This document shows positions 21,301 through 33,578 of a stretch of 64,000 bases of DNA, piece after piece (within the stretch, counting starts at the first letter, position 1; each line of letters begins with the position of its first letter). The notes beneath the pieces were generated by a model, which worked only from the letters and a program-made list of their open reading frames with translations, was not told where the DNA came from and did no database searches. The stretch spans positions 63,814,257 through 63,878,256 of the forward strand of contig CP154956.1 in assembly GCA_039621445.1 (NCBI GenBank), given 5' to 3'. The position numbers and the translations under genes are program-made. This DNA comes from Euglena gracilis (taxonomy: Eukaryota > Euglenida > Euglenophyceae > Euglenales).

Positions 21301-24300
21301 AAAAAAAGAAAAATGCAAAATGGCACATTTGGAAAGGAGGAGACATTGGGAGGGGAGCAGGGCACACCAATGTGTGATATCAAGAGAGTGTCATTGTACT
21401 CAGTTTGGTAAGCGAGATGAAATTTTTCGGAGTCCATAGTGGGTAACTTGTGGCACAAAGACAAAATCATTCTCAGCAAGGCATGGTCTCTTGGGTGTTG
21501 ACCTGGGTGATGCAGAGCAAGCAGAGGACCTCTCAAAAATCAAACAAATCCAATCCAAATTGAAGGGCGTTTTCCCCTTGACTTCGTTTCAATTTGAAGA
21601 TGTGTAAAAAAAATAGTTTCTGTCAAAGTATTGAAAAAAATGGACCCTCAAAGCGCCAAAAAAATAAACCAACAGGAGTCATTGAAACAACGAAAATATC
21701 GGTCAGGAGAATCTTTCAGACGGCAAAGAAAGGAGAGATGTATTCATCCATTTGGATCCATCCTGATTCATCCACCCCTTCACAGTTTCCCCAACTCTGG
21801 AGAGTGGACTTCTTTTAGGGTGCCTGCCTGGGTGTGCTTGCCTGGGGTGCCAGCCTGGAACAATCCCCCCGCGCGTTATTTTGGGTCCTGGATGTCAGAT
21901 CTGGGACAAGAGCACGGCAATACACCATTGCTTTCAGTTTCTGGAGAAATCAATAGCGATCAGATTAAAAGGCAAAACAGGTCGAAGGAAAGCAACCTTC
22001 CTTCACCTTGGTGAGGTACAACGCAATCAAATTGATCCGCTGCTGCAGCATAGACACCGCATCCTTCATTCCACCGAGGTGCTTGATCAATGATGAGATG
22101 TCACCAGCCCTGTTGGACTCCAGGTGAGTGATGGTGTCCACACTGATGCGCTCGCTCTGAGACCAGGGATTATTTTAAGTCCGGGGGGAGGGTCCTCCCA
22201 ACCAGGGGGTTACCCCCGGGTCTAGGGTGGGGAGGGGTTCCCCCACCCCCACCAGGCATGCTAAATTTGCATATCCCAGGATAAACTCCGCCGTTTCCAT
22301 CCACTCAGGGCAGCAGTTGTGGTTCCAAAAATGAGAAGGAGAAAACAGTTAGAATGATATCGAGACACAAAGAGACAAATTGGACGTTATACTTTTATTC
22401 TGTTTTTGGTGGCTTTTGTTGAAACGCTTCAGGTTTAGGTTTGGAATTAGTTAGGCAACCTCTTTTCAGACATAGACATAGACATAGACACAGACAGTGA
22501 GGAACAATCGGTCGAAAATCAGGACCTGACCGATGTTCCGTCTGTGTTTCCCACCGCCGAGCAACGTTCCGCTCCTGCGGTCAGCAGCTCCGTTCCCTCC
22601 CCTGACCAACCCCCTGTCCCTCGTGCTGTGTCCCGACTGCCTATAAAACAGGAGAAATGTGGTTTTTGTGGTGTTCCCATTCCCAAAAATCCAAATTGTG
22701 TGGAGCTGAACAAAGTTGTGTGTGACGCTTGCGGTTTGGCATATCATTTTCATTGCCAAGATTTGCGGCGGCCACCAAAGTATGGCTCTTTTTTGTGTAA
22801 AGCGTGTCGTGTTCCGTGATGTCCGCCACTCCGTGTCATTGTGCTCCAAGGCAACCTAGCCTTCTGTTGTGTTGTAGAGTGCCCCCGACCCGCCTCACTC
22901 GTTGAGGACCACCCGGCCTCGCAACCGCCCGCCGATTTTTCATGACAGCGTTTTTTGCTTTTACTCAGGGTTGCCACAGATGCCCTCATTGAAAACGTGC
23001 CTGAACACAGATGCCTTAATCGAAAACGTGTCATTGCCACAGATGCCCTCATTGAAAACGTGCCTAACCACAGATGCCTTCATTGAAAACGTGTCATTGC
23101 CACAGATGCCCTCATTGAAAACGTGTTCATGACCACGAATTTCAGGGCAGGCATTTGGCGGGCTGAACACGTTTTTAAGATAAAAAAATCGATGTTTTCA
23201 AAATATCTTGGAAATGAATCAAAATCAAAAGGAAATGTCCAAAAAGACCTAACTTGAATCCCTTACAATGCTCAATTCAACGGTATTCTGATTTCCCACA
23301 TCTCCCCACCGGGCCCGAAATATGGCCGATTTACGGCCCAAAACAGCGCGGCAGCCTTGCAACTTGTCCGTTTGCCATCATTTGGCTCAAAATTTTTTTC
23401 TGAAATTTTCTCAAGAATGGTGGGGAATCAAAGGAAAATTCCAGAGACCTAAATTGAAGTTCTTAAAATGCCCTATCTAAGGGTATTTTGCTTCCCCCGC
23501 AACTCCCCACCCAGCCCGAGTTACGGCCATTTTTCGGTCGATTTTGGCCATTTTGAACAGTTTTCGCCTGTTTGACTTAGCTGTTTTAGGCCATTTTGGG
23601 TCAAAAAAGTCGGGAAAAATCGGGAAAAAAAATTGCCCAAAACGACGTTTTTGCTTTCCCAGACCCGGAGAACCTGTTTTGGGCTGAAAACGAGCGTTTT
23701 TCGACCCCCCGGCGCCCCGTTTCTGGATTTTGGGTCAAAAACAGGTCGAAAAAGTCGAAAAAATCCAAGAAAAGGGGGTATGGGGGGGGTCGCTGAGCTG
23801 TCACCATTTCAGAAGTTATTGTAAAATCACTGAAAGTCACCGTGAATTGCAGGTGTGCAATTTGCAAATCATCAGTTAAGTGAAATTTGCATGCTTTTCT
23901 TCCATTACGTGCAAGCCCTATTAAGAACTCAGCAGTATTACACAAAAATCGTCCATGTCACCCGGACACACGGTGTGTCCGGGTTACAATGGACGATTTT
24001 TGTCTATATCCGTTGACTAAGAGGCCCAAGACACACACTGTGTCTCGTGGAACTTAGCCACGCAATGTCTACCCCGTATTTTTTTGCAATTTTTTGTCAA
24101 ATTTTCAGTTCACGAGGACACACACTGTGTCTCGTGGACTGCCAGTCCACGAGACACAGTGTGTGTCCCCGTGGACTGGGACACATTTGCATGCTTTTCT
24201 TCCATTACGTGCAAGCCCTATTAAGAACTCAGCAGTATTACACAAAAATCGTCCATGTCACCCGGACACACGGTGTGTCCGGGTTACAATGGACGATTTT

Positions 24301-27300
24301 TGTCTATATCCGTTGACTAAGAGGCCCAAGACACACACTGTGTCTCGTGGAACTTAGCCACGCAATGTCTACCCCGTATTTTTTTGCAATTTTTTTGTCA
24401 AATTTTCAGTTCACGAGGACACACACTGTGTCTCGTGGACTGCCAGTCCACGAGACACAGTGTGTGTCCCCGTGGACTGGGACACACACTGTGTCTCGTG
24501 GACTGGCAGTCCACGAGACACAGTGTGTGTCCTCGTGAACTGAAAAAAATCAAGAATTCCCACTGGTCCGACCAACAAGTGCCCCCCAATAATTTGGCCT
24601 TTCGGCAACTTTTGGCTTAGAGCATAAAGGTTTCTCGTGGACAAGTTTTACCACATTCCACTACCTGTCCTTGCAGTTTTTTCTTTCGGAAAATGAAGAA
24701 GACCGCAAACAGTGTGGACCGCATGCTCCCCCGACCCCCGAAACCAGATGAATTTGTTGCTACACTGGAAAAGTATTTGGTCGATTTGCAGAAGGGCCCT
24801 GCTGTTGACCCAATACACGGTACGTTGTTGGCCAACGTGTTGGAGGAGAAGCCAAAAGGGACCGCAAAGGCTGAGCGTGTGCCTGTTGGAGTTCCAGCAG
24901 GTGTGTAAACATCTGATCGCTCAATATGAGGACCTGGATGGCTTTTTTTCCGCATGGGCTGGTTGGGTCATTGACCCCAGATATTTGTTTGATGAGGCTA
25001 CCCTCATCAATCAAGCTGAGCAACAACGCCGGGCACAGTGTGGCACCACATTCAAATTCGAGACATACCTGCGCGACGATGACGACCTGGCCGTCGCGCA
25101 ACCGCGCTCAGTGGTCCAAGTGGACCATTTTTGGCGCTCCCCCATCTGCGGAGCACGCACCGGTGGCCCAGGACATGTCAAACATTCCCTCCCTTTTCCC
25201 TGCCGTCTCCTCCTCCCGGGCAAACAAACGCCCTCGTCCTGTCCGTCCCAATTGTGGGTTTTGTGGGGTCACCGTTCCTTTGAACCCACCCTGTCGTGAG
25301 CTAAATGCTGTGGTCTGTGATGCATGTGGGCTGTCGTAGCAACGGCAGCAGCTGTGCAGTCCAGTGAAGGTTTTGATGTCTTCTTGTCGTGAAATGACGA
25401 CAAGAAGTGCAAATCCATCAAAATTGAAGCCATGCATGCAGTGGATGGCCGCCTTCGTTGGTGGGAGCGCATTTTATTTCGGATTGTGGCTCCCAGCATT
25501 CTGTTCGCAGGGTGTGTTTATATCATTTTAACTGCTCCTTTGTCACCCAGCAAGCAGACTTCGCTCAGCTCATTGTGATTGTCTATCTCAGAATCCTTTT
25601 TAAAGGTTGGACCCCCTGGGGGGGAAGGCATTCATGCAAAACAAACATATTTCCTGCAAAAACCCAGGTGCCAGATCAGCAAATACAAAAAAAAATGCTC
25701 CAAATTTTTTAAAATTCTCTGAATACAATAAAATGCAAGCTGTAAAGAAGTCTGCGGATTACATGCCCCCATCCTGCAATGGCAATGAATCAGATGAAAG
25801 ACCCCCAACATAACACACAAACACACCTCTTCACTTTCAATTCGATATGGAACTCGTGCAAATGCCATCACAGGTAAATCCTCAACGATGTGCAAAACTG
25901 TCTCATAGACATAAACTGGTAAATCCCGCATTTCGGAAGCCATTTCACAATTCACCAACAAAAGGAGCGGACTCTCGTTGTACTCCATAATGACCTGCAA
26001 ATGAGGGCAACACCACCATAAGAAATAAGACAAATCCCCCCACTGAATAAACCTGGTTTTGTGCAGTGCTGAGCTCTTTACCTGTCTGATGGTGCCATGA
26101 GGCAGGGGATGTTAGAGGCATGCCGGGAGGCCCGGCAACCCCCTAATTTTGGAAGGATTTGATAGAGACAAATGACGTGATTACCCTGCGCTGAAACCGT
26201 GTATAAACCGTGACTTCACGCCCAAACCGGTGTTCAGGACGCCGGTTCGGGAGGGAGATTTCCTGCCCGAACCGGCGTTCAGAACGCCAGTTTGGCCAGG
26301 AAGCCAGCGTCAGGGGGACCAAGATGAAAAGTGCCAAACAGTGTCCAAAATGGTTTGCTGATATGTGGTAATCATATCTGAGCAGTTGGGGGGGGGGGGC
26401 ATTTGGCATGAAATTGGGGTATTTTTGTGCAATAATTTCCTTTGGCAAATTTTAGGGAATTTCGAAAATAAGAACACCATGCAGTGTGTTTGAAATCTGA
26501 GGCCATCTGCTGAAAGCCCTTGAGAAGAGCTTTCAATCGATGGGCAACATGGCAGGTGAACAGTGGATTTTGGAATTTGCGATTTGGGTCGAAACATGCA
26601 ATCTGCAATTTTCAGAGCCCTGTGCATCTGCGGGTATCGTTCGAAAGGCCTTGTTGAGAGCTTTCGATTGGTATGCTATATGGCACCTGCATTGTGGGAT
26701 TTGACAAACCAACATTCAAATTTTGGAATATACGATGAAAGAAGCGCTGTGTGCATTGCTGAATTCTGTGGCCATTTGTCGAAAGCCCTTTCAAAGAGCT
26801 TTCGATCAAGGTGCAACATGGAATCAGACATGTAAAAAATTCAATTAACCGACCGACATGGCCATGAGCCCAAGAGAGCTCAAAAATGCCCAAAAATATT
26901 CAAAAAATGGGTGTTTGGTGCGAAATTGGCCGTGATTCCTTGAACACCGGTTTGGGCGTGAAGCCAGAGCCCCTGATCCATGGTTTCAACAACTATGTCC
27001 AGGACGCCGGTTTGGGCGTGAAGCCGTGGCTCAGAACGCCGGTTCGGGCAGCAGCCAAACCGGCATTCTGAGCCACAGCTTCACGCCCGAACCGGCGTTT
27101 TGGACACAGTTTTTGTATCAGAATAGTGTGGCTGACCGATGCAGGCACCTATGCTAATTTCCTATTTTGGTGCTCAAATTGGCCCTGGTCAGACCTTCCA
27201 ACTGGCTTGAATGAGGTAATGGTGTGAAGTGGTTTCCTGGTTGATTGTTCCTTCAATGGTGCATCTTGGGGGTGAAATGAAACACGCTGGTCAGCAAATA

Positions 27301-30300
27301 ATTGGCCATAGGTGGGGGGGTGCCAATTAAAAATAAAGCGGATCCCAACCATACAATGCACTGTTGCCCATTTTTGGCCATTCTCTTTGCCCACAACTTG
27401 CCTCTCTTGGACGCTTTTGGGCGGCTTTTGGCAACTTTTGCCCACTTTTTGGTCATTCTAGAGGACCTTTGATCACTTCTGGCCGCTTCTGGTTTCGTCA
27501 CCTTTAATGCGTTTGGCACACTTTTGCCCACTACCACTGGCCACATTTGGCTTCTCCGACAGTCAAAAAAATCAAAAAGGTGTCAATTCTTCCTGTTTTT
27601 CCATATGGCCATCATTTGACTGAACTAGAAAAGTGGCCAAAAGTTGCCTAAAATTGGTCAAAAGTGGCCAAAGGTGTCCAAAAGTTTCAAAAATGGCGAA
27701 AAGCGGCGCTGATGGGGAGATAGAGGTCCCAAGGGGTGATTTCCTTTAATTTGCCACCGTTTTCGAGATTCTTTGAACTTTTCGATTTTTTTCGACCCAG
27801 AAACGGCCAAAAAACGCCAAAGTCGAAAAAAGCCAAAACAAACAGTATTTGGAGCAAAACGACCTAAAAATGGTCTGGTTGCTTGTTGACCACCTTTGGC
27901 CACTTTCAAACCACTGTTGGCCATTTTTGTCCTTCTTTGCCCACTTTGCCCACTTTTGGCCATTTTTGCCACTTTCGCCCACCTTTGACCACTCATGACC
28001 ATTCTCAGAAAACTTTTGGCCACTGTTGCGGTTTCTGGCAACTTCAGGCTGCTTCTGCTGCTTTTTTGGCCATTTTTTTTGTAGGTCCAGCTGCGGGTCC
28101 AGCAGACAGTTCCTTGGCTTGGAAAGCACTGCACCTTTTTCCTTGTTGGGAGCGGGACCTCCAGGGAGTCCCAAAATAAGGCCTATGTCCCATACAAAAC
28201 CTACACATCTTTAAATGTTGATCGCAAAATTCCCCCCCCCCAAAAGACACTCTTGTAAAAACAAACAGTTTGAATCAAGCTGTCCACAAACACAGCCCGT
28301 TTAGTTGTTTTTGCATTCCAAAAATCGAACATTAAAAAAAATGGTGGCAAATCCCTTTGGAAAACTTGTCTCATGATATTTTTATTTCCCTGCAAATGAA
28401 CGGCAAAGGCTGCCAGGCCACATGGCCAGGCTGGGCCGCCTGGGCCGGGCCACCGGGCCGCAGGTCCACCGGCAACCACATGCCTCAAAGAGGTTGAGGT
28501 CACCTCTACCTCCTCTATCCCCCTATGTCACCTCTTTTGTCAAAATACAAATTAAAGTGGCTGAAAGAAACAAAAATTGTACCAAACGAAGGCAATTTTT
28601 ATGAAAATTTCAGATATTGGCCATTTTTTTCACATATCTCTGATGACAATTTTTGAAAGCACCCACCTAGATAATATTTCTCATTTCTCACCTGATTGGA
28701 TATGTTTTGGTGCAAACTTGCCAAATTTGAGGCATATGGAGTGTTTTATGGCCCTTTTTGGTGTCATTTGATGGCATTTTATGGACACAGAGGTGACATA
28801 GAGGTAGAGGTAGGGAATTTGGGCCCCGCCCCCAAGCCCCAAGCCTTCGGGTGCCGTCCGTATTTTTCGGCAATTTTTGCCTTTCTCCGCACCGAAAGGC
28901 CTTGCCCAGCCCTCCCCAAAGGGTGCTGTCCCGGAGGGTGCCCCGTAGGTACCGGAGCCATTTTTCCGTCCCGCGCTGCCTTGTTTTTTGGGGGGGCCGG
29001 TTTTTTCAGCCCCCCCCCCTCCCCAACCCCCGGGAGGGTGACGCAGAGCTCGTTAACGGTCTGCACCACACAGACAAGAGCGGTCGGGGACGAGGGTTGG
29101 CAGGGTCGTCACCCCTGACGATGCCCCACCTGCCAGACTGGGGCGAAACGCAACACAGACTGGCAACGCACGCACCCACACCGACAACACACTTCCCCCA
29201 CAAGCAGACACTCTCGGGTCGGCAAGGAGTCCCCCCAGCAACACCGATTCAGAATAGAGGTAGAGGTAGAGGCTGTTCAGACAGAGGTAGAGGTTTTTTC
29301 CGCTACCTCTACCTCTATCCAGCCCTGCCTCTATGCCTCTATCCAGCCTTGGATAAGCTGAGCTTTTTATTTCGACAACATACCCAGTCGTTAACCCGGC
29401 TGTCCGGCTAGGGTACCGGTCCACCATAGCCCCCCCGGCCCGGCGGCCAAGTCCAGTGTCAAGAGCCGAAAAGTCAAAAAGAACGCATATTTGACGTTTC
29501 GGATCGGTGATGGTCCAAGGATGCCAGGAATCATTTTCCCCCAAAGTGGATCCTGTTTTTGAAATTATGGACATTTTTTCCCCGCCATTTTCCTGTGTAT
29601 TTTTAGGACAGGTTATTTTTTGCTTGGGGACTGACCATCCTAATTGCGCGGGGCTGCTTTGACACACTGCGAATGGTTTTAGAGGTTTTGATCTCCACCA
29701 TAAAACCCCCATTTAAATGTTCGTGCATTCAAATGGGGGGGGCTTGTGAAATGCTGAAACTCTGGTACTGGTGGCTTTTCCTCACAAGGGAGAGTGGGGG
29801 GGGGAAATTTCACTCACAGAGGTCGCCTTAATTTTTGATCTGTGCAAAATTGTGCTTTCTCATTGGGAAATTTTCCGATTTTTTTCAGCCTTGTTCACAA
29901 CCCTGCCGATTTTGGGCAATCTTGTCCTGGAGGACACTCAACCCCCCCTGTGTGCACATGGCTATTAATTTGGTGCCTGTTATCCCTTCTTCCAGCCTGG
30001 CGCTGTTTTTCTCGCCTCTGGCCCTTTTTGTCTGTGTACACTCAACCCCTCCACCAATATCCTCCCCCCTTGGGACCCGAGTAATCTTCGGCCACTCGAA
30101 TAATAACCCCGCCATTTCTTGTCTGACTGCCACAGAAAAAAAAAGTACATCTTCCTGGGAGCTTGTTCCATATTTTGCACAAATTTTGATTGATTCCAAC
30201 CTCCATCACAGTGTGTGACATTTGACTATTTCAATGACAAGCAGCTGTGCCCATTCATCTGCGTTGCTTCCCCTTCACCCCATTGATTATCCATGTCTTG

Positions 30301-33300
30301 GAAATCGAAAGTGCAAACGGGGCCCGCCTTGGAAATTGATAGTAGCAAAGGGTTTCCACTGGAAATATTTAAGTTTGCACCAGAGGAATTTCAAGACGGA
30401 CGACTTTGGGACCCCGGGGGCTCGCCGGACCCATCTACCCTCCCTACCCCCCCGGGGGGGCTGGTCCCGAACCTTCCCCCCCCCCGGGTAAAAAGAGCGG
30501 CACGAAGCGCCGGAAACTTTTTTTGAGGGAAATACCCAAAATTTCGTTCGCAACTAGAATTTCCTCCGCATTGACAAAAACAGATGATAAAAGTTTGCCG
30601 GTATGAATCACCAGAAAAGAAACAAATTGTTCCCCCCCTCGGCCCTGGGGAGGGAGGTCTGGACCTTAAGTCTTGGACCCCCCCGGGTCCAAGACTTAAA
30701 AAAAAAAATCCCTGTCGCCAAAACAACGCTGATAAAGTGATCTTCTGCAAGAGATTCAGGTTTACAATGGTCCCTTCCCTTGATAAAATCATTTACAAGA
30801 GGTAAGCACTGGGGGGGTCAGAAAAATTAGCAAAAGTTGCATAAAAATTGTGCAACCTGTGGGAAAACTGCAGGAAAATGCGGAAAATGGCAGTTTTGGG
30901 AATGTGTGCCCCTCTGATGTAGAAGATTTGGAAATTCTGAACAATTTTTGTTTAGTTTGCACTGGTGTGTAAACCCCCTCCCCCTAATAAACCCCCCAAA
31001 TAACCTGGCGTGGTCCCGACTCCTGGCGGAGGCCGAATAACCTGGGGGGGAGGGGCAAAAAAGATGGTTCCAGTAACTTGGCACCCCCCTTTTTCAGGCA
31101 AAATTCCTTTACGGTGCTGAAAAAAGGGCCCCAATAACCTGCTGGGGGGCCAGGGCCAAAATAATAAACCCCCCCAAATGCAAAGCCCCCCCCCCGGTTT
31201 CATATTTGGGCGGAAATTTCAAGACCCCACGGTTTTATATTTGGGGGGGTTTATATTCGGTTGGAGAATCAACTTCTTGGCGGGATACAGTAGTCACTTT
31301 TTTGGTCCAAAATCACAAATATGCCCACCCTTGGGAGTCCAAACTTTTTACTTTTCGGGCGAAGGAGCAATTTTCACACGTTTTTGGTAAAAATTGCTCC
31401 CAAATCTGCCAAAAATCACAATTTCAGGAGAGATTTTGTTGAATTTTTTTCCTTCCGGCGCTTCGCGCCGGAGGGGGGGGTTTATATTCGGGCGGGATTT
31501 CAAGGTCCTCGGGGGGGTTTTATATTTGGGAGGGGGTTGTATTTGGGGGGGTTTTTGTATTTGGGGGGGTTTTTGTATTTGGGGGGGTTTACTATGTTTT
31601 TGTGTCTGAAAGTTGACTACCCGGGAACGTGGCTTCTCCAAAAGGGCGTAGAAAGGGTACAGGGGGAAAAATGATGGGGAAAAAATGATTTTGGGCTGTG
31701 GGCTCAAATTCCTTTGCAATGGACACAGTGACGGGGGGGGGACCCCCCCTTCCCCCCCGGTCTTTAAAAAACCCTCTGATTGGCGGAATATGTCACCAAA
31801 TATAAAGCCCCCGAACGTGAAGCCCGCCGAGAGTGCTATTTTGTTGTGGCAAAATATGAATTGCATAAGTTGTGGCAAATATGAATATGAATTTGCATAA
31901 ATATTATGACGTAGGGGGTGGTGCGGGTAATGGGGGGGGTTCACGGAGGGGGGATCACGGGGGAAGTACGGAGGTAGTCGGGAGGCAGCATCAATGATCC
32001 ACGAAAAGAAAGGCTGAAGTGATGAAGGTTGATTCATTGTTTGGAAATTGAAGGTTCGATTCTCGGGTCACGGGGTCCGGGGGGGGGGGAGTCACAGGGG
32101 TGGCACCCTCGTATGGTCATTTTTTTTGAAAACCACAAAGAAGACACTGTCTCCATTGGCATTTTTGCAGGATTTTAGCAGAATATCCCCCATCTTTATA
32201 GCTAGCGTCACTTTTGATGGTCAGCGGTCCTACAATCCAAACAAAAATGACGGAAGCAAAATAATGGAGAAGAACTGATGGGAAAAATTCGATTTTGGAA
32301 AAAGAAATGCTGGGAAAATTCAACTGTTCACAGGAAATGGTGGTAGTTTTCCCCACTTTTTCCCAAATCCACCCACCCACAACGAACCTGGGGTTAACCA
32401 TCGACCCACCCACCCAAAATCGGCCCCAGACATTAGACAGTTGCACTAAGGCTTCTTGTCTGTTTATGGCCGACGCTAATTTCGCTTCCGGCCCAGTTTG
32501 TGTGGTGAGTGGCCAAGGACCCTTGACACTAGTGCTCTTGTGTTGCTCCCCTGGCCGGGTGAGCAACTCCTTGCCTGGTGAGTGTAATTCCAGCGCTGTA
32601 CCAGTGACCCATCGACCAGTATTGATTGGCCAATTGCCCCATCGACTTGTTGGTTGACTAGCCACTCCAATGAAAGCGCGACATAGTTTTTTTATACAAA
32701 ATGCACCATAATTACGTTTGACACAAGGGATTCTTTTTCCTTCACCAGGTTTATAGTTTATACTGCTGAGTTCTTAATAGGGGTTAATAATGCACGTAAT
32801 GGAAGAAAAGCATGCAAATTTCACGTAGCTGATGATTTGCAAATTGCACACCTGCAATTCACGGTAACTTTCAGTGATTTTACAATAACTTCTGAAATGG
32901 TAACAGCTCAGCGACCCCCCCCCCATACCCCCCCATACCCCCTTTTCTTGTATTTTTTTTGACTTTTTCGACCTGTTTTTGACCCAAAATCCAGAAACGG
33001 GGCGCCGGGGGGTCGAAAAACGCTCATTTTCAGCCCAAAACAGGTTCTCCGGGTCTAGGAAAGCAAAAACGTCGTTTTGGGCAATTTTTTTCCGATTTTT
33101 TCCGACTTTTTTGACCCAAAATGGCCTAAAAAAGCCAAGTCAAACAGCGAAAACTGTTCAAAATGGCCAAAATCGACCGAAAAATGGCCGTAACTCAGGC
33201 TGGGTGGGGAGTTGCGGGGGAAGCAAAATACCCTTAGATAGGGCATTTTAAGAACTTCAATTTAGGTCTCTGGAATTTTCCTTTGATTCCCCACCACTCT

Positions 33301-33547
33301 TGAGAAAACTTTAGAAAAAATTTTTTGCGCCAAATGATGGCAAACGGACAAGTTGCAAGGCTGCCGCGCTGTTTTGGGCCGTAAATCGGCCATATTTCGG
33401 GCCCGGTGGGGAGATGTGGGAAATCAGAATACCGTTGAATTGAGCATTGTAAGGGCTTCAAGTTAACGTGCCCCCCCCTATTTTTCACCTCCCCCCCCCT
33501 AATAGTCGCCCCCCCCCTTGGGGGGCGACAATTAGGGGGGGGGGTCG

Positions 33548-33578
<31 letters not shown>

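Larger units (their letters stand above)
18400..21367 (-). other. CSN6 intron 6, repeat-rich
   Basis: 2,968 bp. It contains two hAT-like MITE copies (18,646-18,907 and 19,658-19,904), a segment (19,920-20,130) related to 31,000-31,130 and 40,040-40,160, an ATGCGTT tandem near 20,520-20,545, and (TAATAAGTGCGCAGTGCCC)-type repeats at 20,875-20,930. No coding region is recognised. Confidence 0.85.
22157..25826 (-). other. CSN6 intron 4
   Basis: 3,670 bp holding two PHD-gene family copies on the opposite strand (22,455-22,819 and 24,693-25,337), the 63-bp minisatellite, the block shared inverted with 32,760-33,480, and the tandemly duplicated palindromic segment at 23,885-24,541. Confidence 0.88.

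Noticed and set aside
22971-23130. CRISPR-like array
   Set aside because: The intervals between repeats are themselves repeated; it is a 63-bp minisatellite in eukaryotic DNA.
31348-32037. 229-codon minus-strand frame with KPPQIQ repeats
   Set aside because: Generated by the G-tract array; not a protein.
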